DNA from: Deferribacteres bacterium
GTDB lineage: Bacteria > Nitrospirota > Thermodesulfovibrionia > UBA6902
Assembly (NCBI GenBank): GCA_013152795.1
Contig: JAADFS010000224.1
Coordinates: 1-11,102 of the forward strand
Length of the DNA stretch: 11,102 nt
Reading direction: 5' to 3'
Shown here: in pieces, positions 1 through 6,482 of the stretch
Numbering within the stretch: position 1 is the first letter of the stretch
Layout of the letters: every line of letters starts with the position of its first letter
Position numbers and translations under genes: made by a program
The notes under the pieces: model-generated
What the model saw: the letters and a program-made list of their open reading frames with translations, nothing else
What the model was told of the DNA's origin: nothing
The model's database searches: none

Positions 1-164
1 GAGTTGACGCCTATCTCAAGCATCTGCCTTATGATATTCCTGGCTTCAAAAGGCGGCCTTGCAATGCCCTTCAGAACGGCATAGAACAGGAGTATGAAGC
101 GCCCCAGCCCCTCTGCCGGCTTTTCCATAACCGCGCCTATAAGTTCAATAAACCTTACAATCAT
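1..164 (-). CDS. mlaE: MlaE/YrbE-family lipid ABC transporter permease, N-terminal part (runs off window)
   Basis: Translating the minus strand from an ATG at 164 gives 54 codons with no stop, reaching the window edge. The protein begins MIVRFIELIGAVMEKPAEG and continues through FILLFYAVLKGIARPPFEAR to RQMLEIGVN. This is the amphipathic N-terminal helix plus first hydrophobic segment typical of MlaE permeases, which as a family move phospholipids between inner and outer membranes with an MlaF ATPase and MlaD. No strong ribosome binding site is seen. A TATAAT hexamer lies at 180-185 on the same strand, but without a good -35. It lies downstream of rodA in the same direction, separated by 234 bases of repeats, so it is probably a separate transcription unit. 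Only the N-terminus is visible; the family call rests on resemblance of this region. Confidence 0.75.
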   Translation of the reverse strand, partial: MIVRFIELIGAVMEKPAEGLGRFILLFYAVLKGIARPPFEARNIIRQMLEIGVN

Positions 165-261
165 TTTTCACTAAACACAATTATACGACATTTCAGCTTT
201 CCGCATACCCCAGCTCCCGTAAAAACTTCATCTGCGACCCCTTCAGAGGTAACAGCTCAGA

Positions 262-284
262 CCCCCTCCCCCTAACCCCCTCCC
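262..284 (-). other. G-quadruplex motif, loops 1-3-1
   Basis: On the minus strand this stretch reads as four G-tracts (3, 5, 5 and 5 G) separated by A, TTA and A. That satisfies the strict G3+ N1-7 quadruplex consensus with very short loops. The G-rich strand is the one transcribed downstream of rodA, so an RNA quadruplex could form in read-through transcripts. It overlaps the hairpin at 276-298, so the two folds are mutually exclusive. Confidence 0.6.
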
Positions 285-298
285 GCCAGGGGAGGGGG
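276..298. repeat. Perfect 9-bp GC-rich inverted repeat
   Basis: CCCCCTCCC at 276-284 pairs perfectly with GGGAGGGGG at 290-298 around a 5-base loop. Read on the minus strand with its flanks, it encodes the SPLPWREGVRGRG-type peptide seen where this common class of G/C-rich interspersed repeat is read in frame in other bacterial genomes. It could slow or end transcription from the mre operon, but there is no U-tract after either arm, so it is not called a canonical terminator. Confidence 0.6.
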
Positions 299-310
299 GA
301 CCTGTTTCAT

Positions 311-394
311 CCTGCACCCTGACACCTGCACCCTGCACCCTTAACTCAGAACTCAGAACTTTGAACTCGCAACCCGCAACCCGCAACCCGCAAC
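311..394 (+). repeat. Degenerate heptamer array, copy 1 (12 units)
   Basis: Exactly 84 bases, 12 x 7, follow a 7-base period. The first units are variants of CCTGCAC, then AACTCAG twice, AACTTTG, AACTCGC, and AACCCGC three times. The array ends four bases from the rodA stop codon and is followed by AACATT, the end motif also seen at the related copies. In this copy the CCTGCAC-type and AAC-type units lie on the same strand, unlike copies 2 and 3. Confidence 0.8.
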
Positions 395-398
395 ATTT

Positions 399-1520
399 TT
401 AATAATACAGTGCAAACCTGCGCATCCTTACATTCTCGATGATACTGAGGGCCATGAAATTTGAAAGCAGCGCTGTCCCGCCGTAACTCATCAGCGGCAG
501 CGGCACGCCCACAACGGGCATCATGCCGAGTGTCATGCCTATGTTGATGAAAAAGTAAAATGAGAACATAAAGGTTACGCCCAGCACGAGAAAACAGCCC
601 TCGGTATCCCGTGCCTTCTTTGCAGTGTCAAAGCCCCTCCATATAATAAAGAAATACAGCATGAACAGAACTGCGCTGCCCAGGAACCCCCTTTCCTCGG
701 CAAATATCGAGAAGATAAAATCAGTATGGTTTTCCGGAAGAAACCTGTAGGGGCCCTGCGTGCCCTTCATATATCCCTTGCCCAGGAACCCCCCGGAGCC
801 TATGGAAACCTTTGACTGGGTGATGTGGTAGCCGATGCCCCGCGGGTCGGCCTGAGGGTCTATAAATGCTATTATTCTCTGCTTCTGATAGCCCTTCAAC
901 CCCTTCCATATGATGTTGCCTGCAAAGGGCAGTGATACAACCAATGCGATCACCGTTATTAAAATTATCTTCTTCCTGATCCCTGCGGTCAGAACCATTG
1001 CCGTGAATATGAACAGGAGTATCACGGTTGTCCCGAGGTCAGGCTGTTTAAGGATGAGAATCGCGGGGATTATAAAAAACACCGCTGCAATCTTCACCAG
1101 TTCACTCATTCCGAGCATTGTCGCCTGTCCGGTGCCCGACAGGTAACGCGAAAGGGCGAGTATAAAGAAAATCTTGAAAAACTCCGCGGGCTGAAAGGAC
1201 AGGAAACCGAGGTTTATCCAGCGCTGTGCCCCCATTCCCTTTTTCCCTGCAACAAGCACGATGACAAGAAGGAGAATCCCGAATATGAACACCGGATATG
1301 CAAACCTGATAAACCATTTGTAGTCAACACTCACGACAACAAAGAACACGAACAGGCTCAGAATTATCCAGTAAAACTGTCTGAGGTAAAAAGACTCCTG
1401 CTCGGCATCCAGCACGGGCCTCGTAGCGCTGTATATCGTCATCACCCCTATCAGCGACACGATAAGGGGTACTACCAGGATGCTCCAGTCGAAATTATTC
1501 AGCAGCCGCCGGTCTATCAT
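399..1520 (-). CDS. rodA: RodA, SEDS-family peptidoglycan glycosyltransferase
   Basis: A 373-residue polytopic membrane protein of the FtsW/RodA/SpoVE (SEDS) family, which polymerises lipid II glycan strands in cell elongation. Visible signatures are GAQRWINLGFLSFQPAE (about residues 97-113), KQPDLGT (158-164), the GIGYHITQS loop near 228-236, and PENHTDFIFS (262-271). Asp267 in the last motif corresponds to the catalytic Asp of characterised RodA proteins. About ten hydrophobic segments are present, and the length is normal for the family. The ATG at 1520 follows a purine-rich GGGGGAGGGAG ribosome binding site. It is the last gene of the mre operon, 30 bases after mrdA, and with PBP2 forms the glycosyltransferase/transpeptidase pair of the elongasome. 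RodA rather than FtsW is chosen because of the mreBCD-mrdA neighbours. Confidence 0.95.
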   Translation of the reverse strand: MIDRRLLNNFDWSILVVPLIVSLIGVMTIYSATRPVLDAEQESFYLRQFYWIILSLFVFFVVVSVDYKWFIRFAYPVFIFGILLLVIVLVAGKKGMGAQRWINLGFLSFQPAEFFKIFFILALSRYLSGTGQATMLGMSELVKIAAVFFIIPAILILKQPDLGTTVILLFIFTAMVLTAGIRKKIILITVIALVVSLPFAGNIIWKGLKGYQKQRIIAFIDPQADPRGIGYHITQSKVSIGSGGFLGKGYMKGTQGPYRFLPENHTDFIFSIFAEERGFLGSAVLFMLYFFIIWRGFDTAKKARDTEGCFLVLGVTFMFSFYFFINIGMTLGMMPVVGVPLPLMSYGGTALLSNFMALSIIENVRMRRFALYY

Positions 1521-1550
1521 GAAAAAAACTCCCTCCCCCTTTCCGGAATC

Positions 1551-3290
1551 TCAGCCCTGTCTGTAGTATGCCTCGATAATCCTCTTGGCTATGGGCGCGG
1601 CGCTCGTGCTTCCATGGCCGCCGTGCTCGACAAATACGGCAACGGCGATCCGGGGGTTTTCCCCGGGTGCGAACGCCACAAACCACGCATGATCCTTATA
1701 CTTGTCAGGGGTCTCCCCCCCGGTCACATCTCCGGCGACAACCTGGGTTGTGCCGGTCTTGCCGCCGATGCCGACTATTTCCGAGCGCGCCAGCCGGCCC
1801 GTGCCGTCCCTGTCGGCCACTACTCCCATGAGCGCCTTCTTGACCAGCCTGATGTTTTCGGGTTTTATTTTCACTATGCTTTCAGGCCTTATATCCGTAT
1901 CCGCGTACTTTAAAAGATGCGGCTTGAACAATCTGCCTCCGTTGACAACAGCGGCTATGAGCTTTGCCATCTGTATGGGGGTCGCCGAGAGATAACCCTG
2001 TCCTATCACTGTATTCAGGGTTTCGCCCTTGTACCATTTTTCGTGCCTTTTCTCGAGCTTCCAGGCGGAAGTGGGAACAAACCCCGGGACTTCACCGTTG
2101 AGCTCTATCCCCGTACGCCTGCCGAGGCCGAAGCCGAAGGCATATTGTGCGAGTGTGTCTATACCGAGTTTCTTGGCTATTTCATAAAAATAAACATCGC
2201 AGGATTCAACCAGGGCCTTGTAAAGGCGCACCCTGCCGTGTCCGCCCGCCTTCCAGCACCTGAATACCCTGCCGAAATATATCGACCCCCTGCACGTATA
2301 GGTTGTATTACCTGTTACGATTCCCTGTTCAAGGGCGGCGATCGCGGTTATTATCTTGAATGTGGAGCCCGGCGCATACTGGCTCTGAATGGCCCTGTTC
2401 AAAAACGGTTTGCGGGGATCACTGACAAGCCGCCTCCAGTCCTTGTAACTGATACCCCTGAGAAAAAGATTCGGATCAAATGAAGGCGCGCTGGCCAGGG
2501 CGAGTATCTCGCCGGTATCGGGTTTGAGGGCTACCACCGCACCGGCCTTGCCCTCAAGGCTTTTTTCAGCCTCCACCTGAAGGTCGATATCGATAGTAAG
2601 ATTTATATCCCTGCCCTTGACAGGACGCTGGATCCTTACAACCCTGATTATGCTGCCGACAGCGTCGACCTCTATTATTTTCTTGCCTGCAATACCCCGC
2701 AGTGCCGCATCATAGACCTTCTCGATCCCGAACTGGCCGATGAATGACTCGCGCGGAACATTGCGGTATTCAGGGGCATTCAACTGCTCGATACTGAGCC
2801 GGCCGAGATAGCCCACGACGTGACTGGCTGAATCGCCGTATATGTACTGCCGTGCGCCCACCACATTCACCTGCAGGCCGGGGAAATCGATCTTCCTCGC
2901 CTCTACCCTTGCAACCTCTTCAAAAGAGACATTCTGTTTCAGCCTGACAGGCTGAAACGGCTTTGCCGTGGCCCTTGAAAGCCTCTTCCTGATATCATCC
3001 GCACTGAGGCCGATCAGCCTGCCGAGAGACGATAGTGTCGCCTCATCTTCAGGGAGGTCTTCCCTGACAACGGCTATGTCAAAGGTGGGGATATTCTTTA
3101 CGAGGGCCCTCTTTTTCGTGTCATAGATTATACCCCTTGGCGCCGGAATATCTATTACCCTCAGGCGGTTGCGCTCATCGATCTTCCTGTATTCATTTCC
3201 CTTTATTATCTGCAGGTCCCACAGCCTGAGGAAAAAGACAAGAAATGCAAAGATCACGATGTATACGGCTATTGTTATCCTTCTCTCCAT
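1551..3290 (-). CDS. mrdA: Penicillin-binding protein 2 (class B transpeptidase of the elongasome)
   Basis: A 579-residue peptidoglycan D,D-transpeptidase. It has a short cytoplasmic N-terminus and one membrane anchor (about residues 5-22), followed by the PBP dimerisation domain with IPAPRGIIYD near 48-57. The transpeptidase domain carries the three penicillin-binding motifs: STFK with Ser309 as nucleophile, S-C-D at 363-365 (the PBP2-type variant of SXN), and KTGT at 511-514. Cys333, Cys345, His351 and Cys364 surround the SCD region and could bind a metal, as the zinc site of E. coli PBP2 does at about the same place; this is inference. The ATG at 3290 follows the mreD stop by 6 bases, with AGGGG inside the mreD end as ribosome binding site. 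The adjacent rodA confirms elongasome PBP2 rather than FtsI. Confidence 0.95.
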   Translation of the reverse strand: MERRITIAVYIVIFAFLVFFLRLWDLQIIKGNEYRKIDERNRLRVIDIPAPRGIIYDTKKRALVKNIPTFDIAVVREDLPEDEATLSSLGRLIGLSADDIRKRLSRATAKPFQPVRLKQNVSFEEVARVEARKIDFPGLQVNVVGARQYIYGDSASHVVGYLGRLSIEQLNAPEYRNVPRESFIGQFGIEKVYDAALRGIAGKKIIEVDAVGSIIRVVRIQRPVKGRDINLTIDIDLQVEAEKSLEGKAGAVVALKPDTGEILALASAPSFDPNLFLRGISYKDWRRLVSDPRKPFLNRAIQSQYAPGSTFKIITAIAALEQGIVTGNTTYTCRGSIYFGRVFRCWKAGGHGRVRLYKALVESCDVYFYEIAKKLGIDTLAQYAFGFGLGRRTGIELNGEVPGFVPTSAWKLEKRHEKWYKGETLNTVIGQGYLSATPIQMAKLIAAVVNGGRLFKPHLLKYADTDIRPESIVKIKPENIRLVKKALMGVVADRDGTGRLARSEIVGIGGKTGTTQVVAGDVTGGETPDKYKDHAWFVAFAPGENPRIAVAVFVEHGGHGSTSAAPIAKRIIEAYYRQG

Positions 3291-3296
3291 GAATAA

Positions 3297-3778
3297 TCAC
3301 CCCTGAATCATCGAGCCGTTTTCCTGCTCCGGCCTGAAAAAGGCATACAGGGCGAGCGAGGCCGCAATTGTATAGACAACCTCCCTTACCGAAATCGACC
3401 ACGGCCTGTTTACGAATGAGACCTTTGCAAAGGTCTCAAGGCATATGTAGACAATAAAAATATTAACAACCGACAACACCGTAACCGCCAGAGTATTTAT
3501 GACTATATTCCACTGGAAGATATTCTCCCTGACCGCCCTTATAAGAAAGGCGGCAAGGGACTTGCTCAGAACATGGGGGCCGAGGACAAAAAACCGTTTA
3601 CGGTGTCGATAAGCAGTCCTGTCAAGGCGCCGTAGGTGACCCCCTTCAGCCCGCCGTATTTCAGCGAATAGAAGCAGACGAGAACAAGCACGAAGTCGGG
3701 CTTTATCCCTTTGAAAAACACTGCCTGTACCGATACGGCAAGATAGGCAACCGCCAGATAAAGGAGGAACTTTTTCAT
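3297..3778 (-). CDS. mreD: MreD, rod-shape membrane protein, frame interrupted by one base
   Basis: MreD is an integral membrane component of the Rod complex. The ATG at 3778 overlaps the mreC stop (ATGA) and encodes MKKFLLYLAVAYLAVSVQAV and a second hydrophobic segment, to VNGF. That frame stops after 70 residues. The rest of MreD (GPHVLSKSLAAFLI to RPEQENGSMIQG) continues in the -1 frame up to the stop at 3297. The switch falls at a run of six T (minus strand, 3588-3593). One extra T, or a ribosomal -1 slip on T TTT TTG, gives a continuous protein of 160 residues, the normal MreD size, with the usual hydrophobic helices. Its operon place between mreC and mrdA is standard. Explanations are an assembly indel (likeliest), a true mutation, or programmed frameshifting. 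Confidence 0.85.
3587..3593 (-). other. Slippery heptamer T TTT TTG at the mreD frame break
   Basis: On the minus strand the mreD zero-frame codons read GGT TTT TTG, so the heptamer T_TTT_TTG matches the X_XXY_YYZ pattern for -1 ribosomal slippage exactly in phase. A slip gives VNGFLVLGPHVLS, joining the two mreD halves. The zero frame ends at a TGA soon after. A GC-rich stem (CCGCC pairing GGCGG) lies roughly 40 bases downstream, farther than usual for a stimulator. A homopolymer indel error would give the same picture. Confidence 0.5.
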
Positions 3779-4566
3779 CTCCTGAATATTGCAACCTCTT
3801 CCACTTTATTGAGATCCTGCGCGGGCGTCACCTCGATCAACTGAAACATCTCCCCGCCGTCCCTGTTTACACGTGTGACATAACCTATGAGGAGCCCTTC
3901 AGGATATATACCCTCAAGCCCTGAGGTTACAACACGCTCCCCGACCTTTACATCCACGTCCTTTGACACGTATTTGAGGAAACACCTGTTGTCCCCGCCT
4001 CCCTCGAGGATGCCGGCCACCCTTGAAGACTGCAGCCTTACGGCCACGGAAGAATTGACATCGGTTATGAGAATGACATTTGCCGTGTCCGTGAAGACCC
4101 TCTGAACCTTCCCCGCCGGGCCGACGGAGGCGATTGCAACCATGTCCTTTGCAATACCGTCCTCACTCCCCTTGTCTATCCATAACATCTGAAACCAGTT
4201 GGTAGGGTCTCTTGCAAAGACATCGGCGGTGGTGACATACTCCGGCCTCCTGCTCTTTAACTGCAGGATCTTTCTCAGCCGCTTGTTTTCAAGCTCTGTC
4301 TCAATATACCTGTTTTTCTCCTGCTCAAACCTGTTTAATCTTTCACGCAGGCGCCTGTTTTCTTCTTCTTTCCCTATGATCAGGATATATGTATTGAAGA
4401 TGTCCTTGACGCCTCCGGCAACAGCGCTGCCCGCGCGTTCAAGGAGTTTCAGGGGATAGAGCGGCAGGTCGATGAACCGGCCCCCGCCCTTAATGCTCTG
4501 GTAAGTAAGCAGCGCAAATACCAGGAGAATAAAGGAGATGAAGATAGAGAACTTTTTTTTTAACAT
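3775..4566 (-). CDS. mreC: MreC, rod-shape-determining scaffold protein
   Basis: A 263-residue periplasmic protein anchored in the inner membrane, which links the MreB cytoskeleton to PBP2/RodA. A basic N-terminus (MLKKK) precedes one hydrophobic helix (about residues 6-23). A charged heptad-like coiled coil follows at about 66-105 (KEEENRRLRERLNRFEQE onwards), then the beta-rich MreC core. The core includes RDPTNWFQMLWIDKGSEDGI near 119-138 and the conserved VITSGL-like element here read as RVVTSGLEGIYPEGLLIGYV. The length is typical. The ATG at 4566 follows mreB by 13 bases with CAGGGA as ribosome binding site. The gene ends in a 4-base ATGA overlap with mreD, implying translational coupling. 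Confidence 0.95.
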   Translation of the reverse strand: MLKKKFSIFISFILLVFALLTYQSIKGGGRFIDLPLYPLKLLERAGSAVAGGVKDIFNTYILIIGKEEENRRLRERLNRFEQEKNRYIETELENKRLRKILQLKSRRPEYVTTADVFARDPTNWFQMLWIDKGSEDGIAKDMVAIASVGPAGKVQRVFTDTANVILITDVNSSVAVRLQSSRVAGILEGGGDNRCFLKYVSKDVDVKVGERVVTSGLEGIYPEGLLIGYVTRVNRDGGEMFQLIEVTPAQDLNKVEEVAIFRR

Positions 4567-4579
4567 TCCCTGTCAGTTG

Positions 4580-5596
4580 TCATAATGAAACCCGGCTTAA
4601 GATATCCAGATCATCCAGCACCTTGCCGACACCGTTTACAACCGCAAGGAGCGGCTCTTCCGCAACAATCACGGGAAGCGCCGTCTCGTGCCTGATAAGC
4701 GCATCCAGCCCCCTCAGGAGGGCGCCCCCGCCCGCAAGAACGATACCCCTGTCCACTATATCCGAGGCAAGCTCCGGGGGTGTGTTCTCAAGCGCAACCT
4801 TGATGGCGTTGACTATCACCGTAACGGTCTCGCTTATCGCCTCTCTAACTTCATCTTCAAATATTGTAATGGTCTTCGGAATGCCTGAAACCAGGTCCCT
4901 GCCCTTGACATCCATGGACCTGTTTTCATCGTCGGTCTTGAACGCCGAGCCTATTTCCCTCTTTATAAGTTCGGCCGTCCTGTCGCCTATAAGAATCCTG
5001 CCCTTGCTCTTTATGTGATTGACCAGGTCCTCATCCATCTTGTCGCCGCCCATCCGCACCGCCTTGCTGTAAACAACGCCGTGCAGGGAAATAACCGCCA
5101 CGTCGGTGGTCCCGCCCCCGATATCCACGATCATGTTGCCGGAGGGCTCGCCGATGGGAAGGCCCACGCCGAGCGCGGCCGCCATGGGCTCTTCGATAAG
5201 ATATATCTCCCTTGCACCCGATGCCTGTGCAGCGTCTTTCACGGCCCTCTGCTCCACCTGGGTTATGCCCGAAGGCACGCCTATGGCGATTCTCGGGGAG
5301 ATGAAACTCTTCCTGTTATGCACCTTTCTTATGAAATACTTCAGCATCTCCCCCGTCTTGTCAAAATCCGCTATAACCCCTTCCTTCAGGGGTCTCATGG
5401 CGACTATGTTCGCCGGCGTCCTGCCGAGCATCTTCTGTGCCTCTGTGCCGACGGCGATCACCTTGTCTTTCTGGATCGCCACAACAGAAGGCTCATTGCA
5501 GACGATGCCGCGGCCCTTGGCGAATACCAGTGTATTGGCGGTGCCGAGATCAATGGCAAGGTCGTTTGAAAACCATCCGAGAATTTTATGAAACAT
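4580..5596 (-). CDS. mreB: MreB, actin-like rod-shape cytoskeletal protein
   Basis: A 338-residue actin-fold ATPase that forms membrane-bound filaments directing cell-wall elongation. The N-terminus MFHKILGWF is the amphipathic membrane-binding segment. Phosphate-1 is at AIDLGTANT (14-22), the IEEPMAAALG element with Glu135/136 covers about 134-143, phosphate-2 is VDIGGGTTDVAV (157-168), and the adenosine motif LAGGGALLRG is at 287-296. Length and residues are fully typical of MreB. The ATG at 5596 sits inside the end of the preceding RDD gene (11-base overlap), with GGGGG five bases upstream as ribosome binding site. The overlap suggests coupled translation. First cytoskeletal gene of the mreBCD-mrdA-rodA set. 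Confidence 0.97.
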   Translation of the reverse strand: MFHKILGWFSNDLAIDLGTANTLVFAKGRGIVCNEPSVVAIQKDKVIAVGTEAQKMLGRTPANIVAMRPLKEGVIADFDKTGEMLKYFIRKVHNRKSFISPRIAIGVPSGITQVEQRAVKDAAQASGAREIYLIEEPMAAALGVGLPIGEPSGNMIVDIGGGTTDVAVISLHGVVYSKAVRMGGDKMDEDLVNHIKSKGRILIGDRTAELIKREIGSAFKTDDENRSMDVKGRDLVSGIPKTITIFEDEVREAISETVTVIVNAIKVALENTPPELASDIVDRGIVLAGGGALLRGLDALIRHETALPVIVAEEPLLAVVNGVGKVLDDLDILSRVSL

Positions 5597-6086
5597 TCAA
5601 ACCCCCATTCTTATCCTCAATAACCCGGGTCTTTGCAATCTCATCGCCAAACCTCATACCCACGTCACTGCCCAGCATCACCAGGCATTCAAATCCCAGG
5701 ATTACAGCGATCACGGCAAGTGAAAAGAGCCATCCTAACAGAGGAATCGCCCCAAGAATTCCATACAGGATGTATCCGGCTGCAAAGGGGGAGTTCCTGT
5801 AAACCGATTCTTTAAATCCGCATTCCGTAATTGCACCGGCGGTGTCGCTTCGGATAACCCGGAGTCCCGTGAGTTTCTTGCCGATGCTCCTTCCATGAAA
5901 CAACCCGTCGGCTATGAGGAGATAAATCAGTCCTGCAAGATAACCGGCCTTCGGTATTATACCGCACAGGGCCGCAACAATTATAAAATCAATGGCCTTG
6001 GCTATGGCCCTGTCTGAAAATCCGGGCTGTATCAACTCTTTACGTTCACCGAAAGACCGTTCATCAAAGGCATCCGACTGATTCAT
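5586..6086 (-). CDS. RDD-family membrane protein heading the mre operon
   Basis: A 166-residue membrane protein of the RDD family, named for conserved Arg and Asp residues; functions in the family are mostly unknown, with some linked to transport or stress. From the ATG at 6086, Arg26 and Asp33 lie in FSDRAIAKAIDFI, followed by a hydrophobic hairpin (about 34-60). The conserved GRSIGKKLTGLRVI is at 65-78, another hydrophobic pair lies at about 102-137, and the closing FGDEIAKTRVI near 146-156 is family-like. A TTG two codons upstream is possible, but the ATG is preferred; no clear ribosome binding site precedes either, and the predicted transcription start leaves only a very short leader. The 3' end overlaps mreB by 11 bases, so it is almost certainly part of the same transcript. 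Confidence 0.85.
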   Translation of the reverse strand: MNQSDAFDERSFGERKELIQPGFSDRAIAKAIDFIIVAALCGIIPKAGYLAGLIYLLIADGLFHGRSIGKKLTGLRVIRSDTAGAITECGFKESVYRNSPFAAGYILYGILGAIPLLGWLFSLAVIAVILGFECLVMLGSDVGMRFGDEIAKTRVIEDKNGGLNVS

Positions 6087-6101
6087 AATCAAGTTTTATC
6101 C

Positions 6102-6130
6102 ATACTAACAAATAGCCTCTTTTATTTCAA
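6102..6130 (-). promoter_or_regulatory. Candidate sigma70-type promoter of the RDD-mreBCD-mrdA-rodA operon
   Basis: On the minus strand TTGAAA (6125-6130, 5 of 6 match to -35) is followed after 17 bases by TAGTAT (6102-6107, 4 of 6 match to -10). The predicted start near 6095 lies just upstream of the RDD start codon, so the leader would be about 9 bases. This is the only good promoter seen ahead of the operon. Confidence 0.5.
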
Positions 6131-6158
6131 TTGACATATCCTTACACTGGCATAAAAT
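6131..6158 (+). promoter_or_regulatory. Candidate sigma70-type promoter facing the radical SAM gene
   Basis: A consensus -35 TTGACA (6131-6136) is followed after 16 bases by TAAAAT (6153-6158, 5 of 6). It abuts the -35 of the opposite promoter; together they form the perfect palindrome TCAATTGA (6127-6134). Transcription would start near 6165 and cross about 320 bases of repeats and hairpins before the first gene. Confidence 0.5.
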
Positions 6159-6160
6159 AC

Positions 6161-6186
6161 TGCCTGCAGGCAGGAGAGCCTGCCTG
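6161..6186. repeat. Overlapping palindromes forming alternative hairpins
   Basis: TGCCTGCAGGCA (6161-6172) is a perfect 12-base palindrome. CAGGCAGG (6167-6174) pairs perfectly with CCTGCCTG (6179-6186) around AGAG. The two stems share bases and cannot form together. No T-run follows closely enough for an intrinsic terminator. Confidence 0.6.
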
Positions 6187-6200
6187 TTTATGCAATATTA
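6187..6200 (+). repeat. Short interspersed core TTTATGCAATATTA
   Basis: This 14-base core differs by one base from TTTATGCAACATTA at 7928-7941. It is also closely matched at 10253-10266 and, on the minus strand, at 6350-6363. Here it follows the hairpin directly without a heptamer array. Confidence 0.5.
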
Positions 6201-6263
6201 ATGATATCATTTCATTAAGTATAATTTGAAAACACCAAAATTATCAATTATCCTTAATGTTAC

Positions 6264-6320
6264 GCAAAAGCCGGTAAAGCCCGTGCAGGGACGTCCATTG
6301 CCTTCGGCCGATACTTTTGC
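6264..6320. other. Imperfect inverted repeat, possible structured RNA
   Basis: GCAAAAG (6264-6270) pairs perfectly with CTTTTGC (6314-6320). Inside it, CCGG/TCGG-type pairs, a CCC-GTGCA-GGG hairpin (6280-6290) and the palindrome GGACGTCC (6289-6296) could fold further. It would lie in the leader of the plus-strand transcript. I do not recognise a known riboswitch, and a chance fold cannot be excluded. Confidence 0.3.
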
Positions 6321-6347
6321 TAATATCAATAAATCGTAACACTGAAT

Positions 6348-6478
6348 CTTAACATTGCATAAAGGGGGAGGGCGAGTTGCGGGTTACGGGTTGCAGGTTG
6401 CGGGTTCAAAGTTCAGAGTTCTGAGTTAAGGGTTATGTTTTTTCTGCACCCTGCACCCTGACAACTGCACCCTCTGAA
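6348..6478 (+). repeat. Heptamer-built dispersed element, copy 2
   Basis: After an end motif CTTAACATTGCAT and a G-rich stretch come nine 7-base units at 6372-6434 (GCGAGTT, GCGGGTT, ACGGGTT, GCAGGTT, GCGGGTT, CAAAGTT, CAGAGTT, CTGAGTT, AAGGGTT). Then comes ATGTTTTTT (6435-6443), then four units CTGCACC, CTGCACC, CTGACAA, CTGCACC (6444-6471), ending CTCTGAA. The same layout occurs on the minus strand at 10165-10268. The element ends four bases before the radical SAM start codon. Confidence 0.8.
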
Positions 6479-6482
6479 CAAA

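Noticed and set aside
183..299. Minus-strand open stretch ending KFLRELGYAES as a gene remnant
   Set aside because: Its upstream half is only the translated G/C-rich repeat, no start or ribosome binding site is convincing, and the match to any protein end is too short.
311..394. CRISPR array
   Set aside because: The period is 7 bases with no spacers and no cas genes; it is a tandem heptamer array.
3297..3794. A single long minus-strand frame of 165 codons across the mreD region
   Set aside because: Only its second half is MreD. The first half is out of frame with the conserved MreD N-terminus and gives Arg/Cys-rich nonsense.
6150..6165. Sigma54 promoter (TGGCAT...ACTGC)
   Set aside because: GG and GC are 11 bases apart instead of the required 10.
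6264..6320. Cyclic-di-GMP (GEMM) riboswitch
   Set aside because: ACGCAAAAGCC loosely recalls the conserved GEMM segment, but the second conserved part and the GNRA/receptor features are not present.
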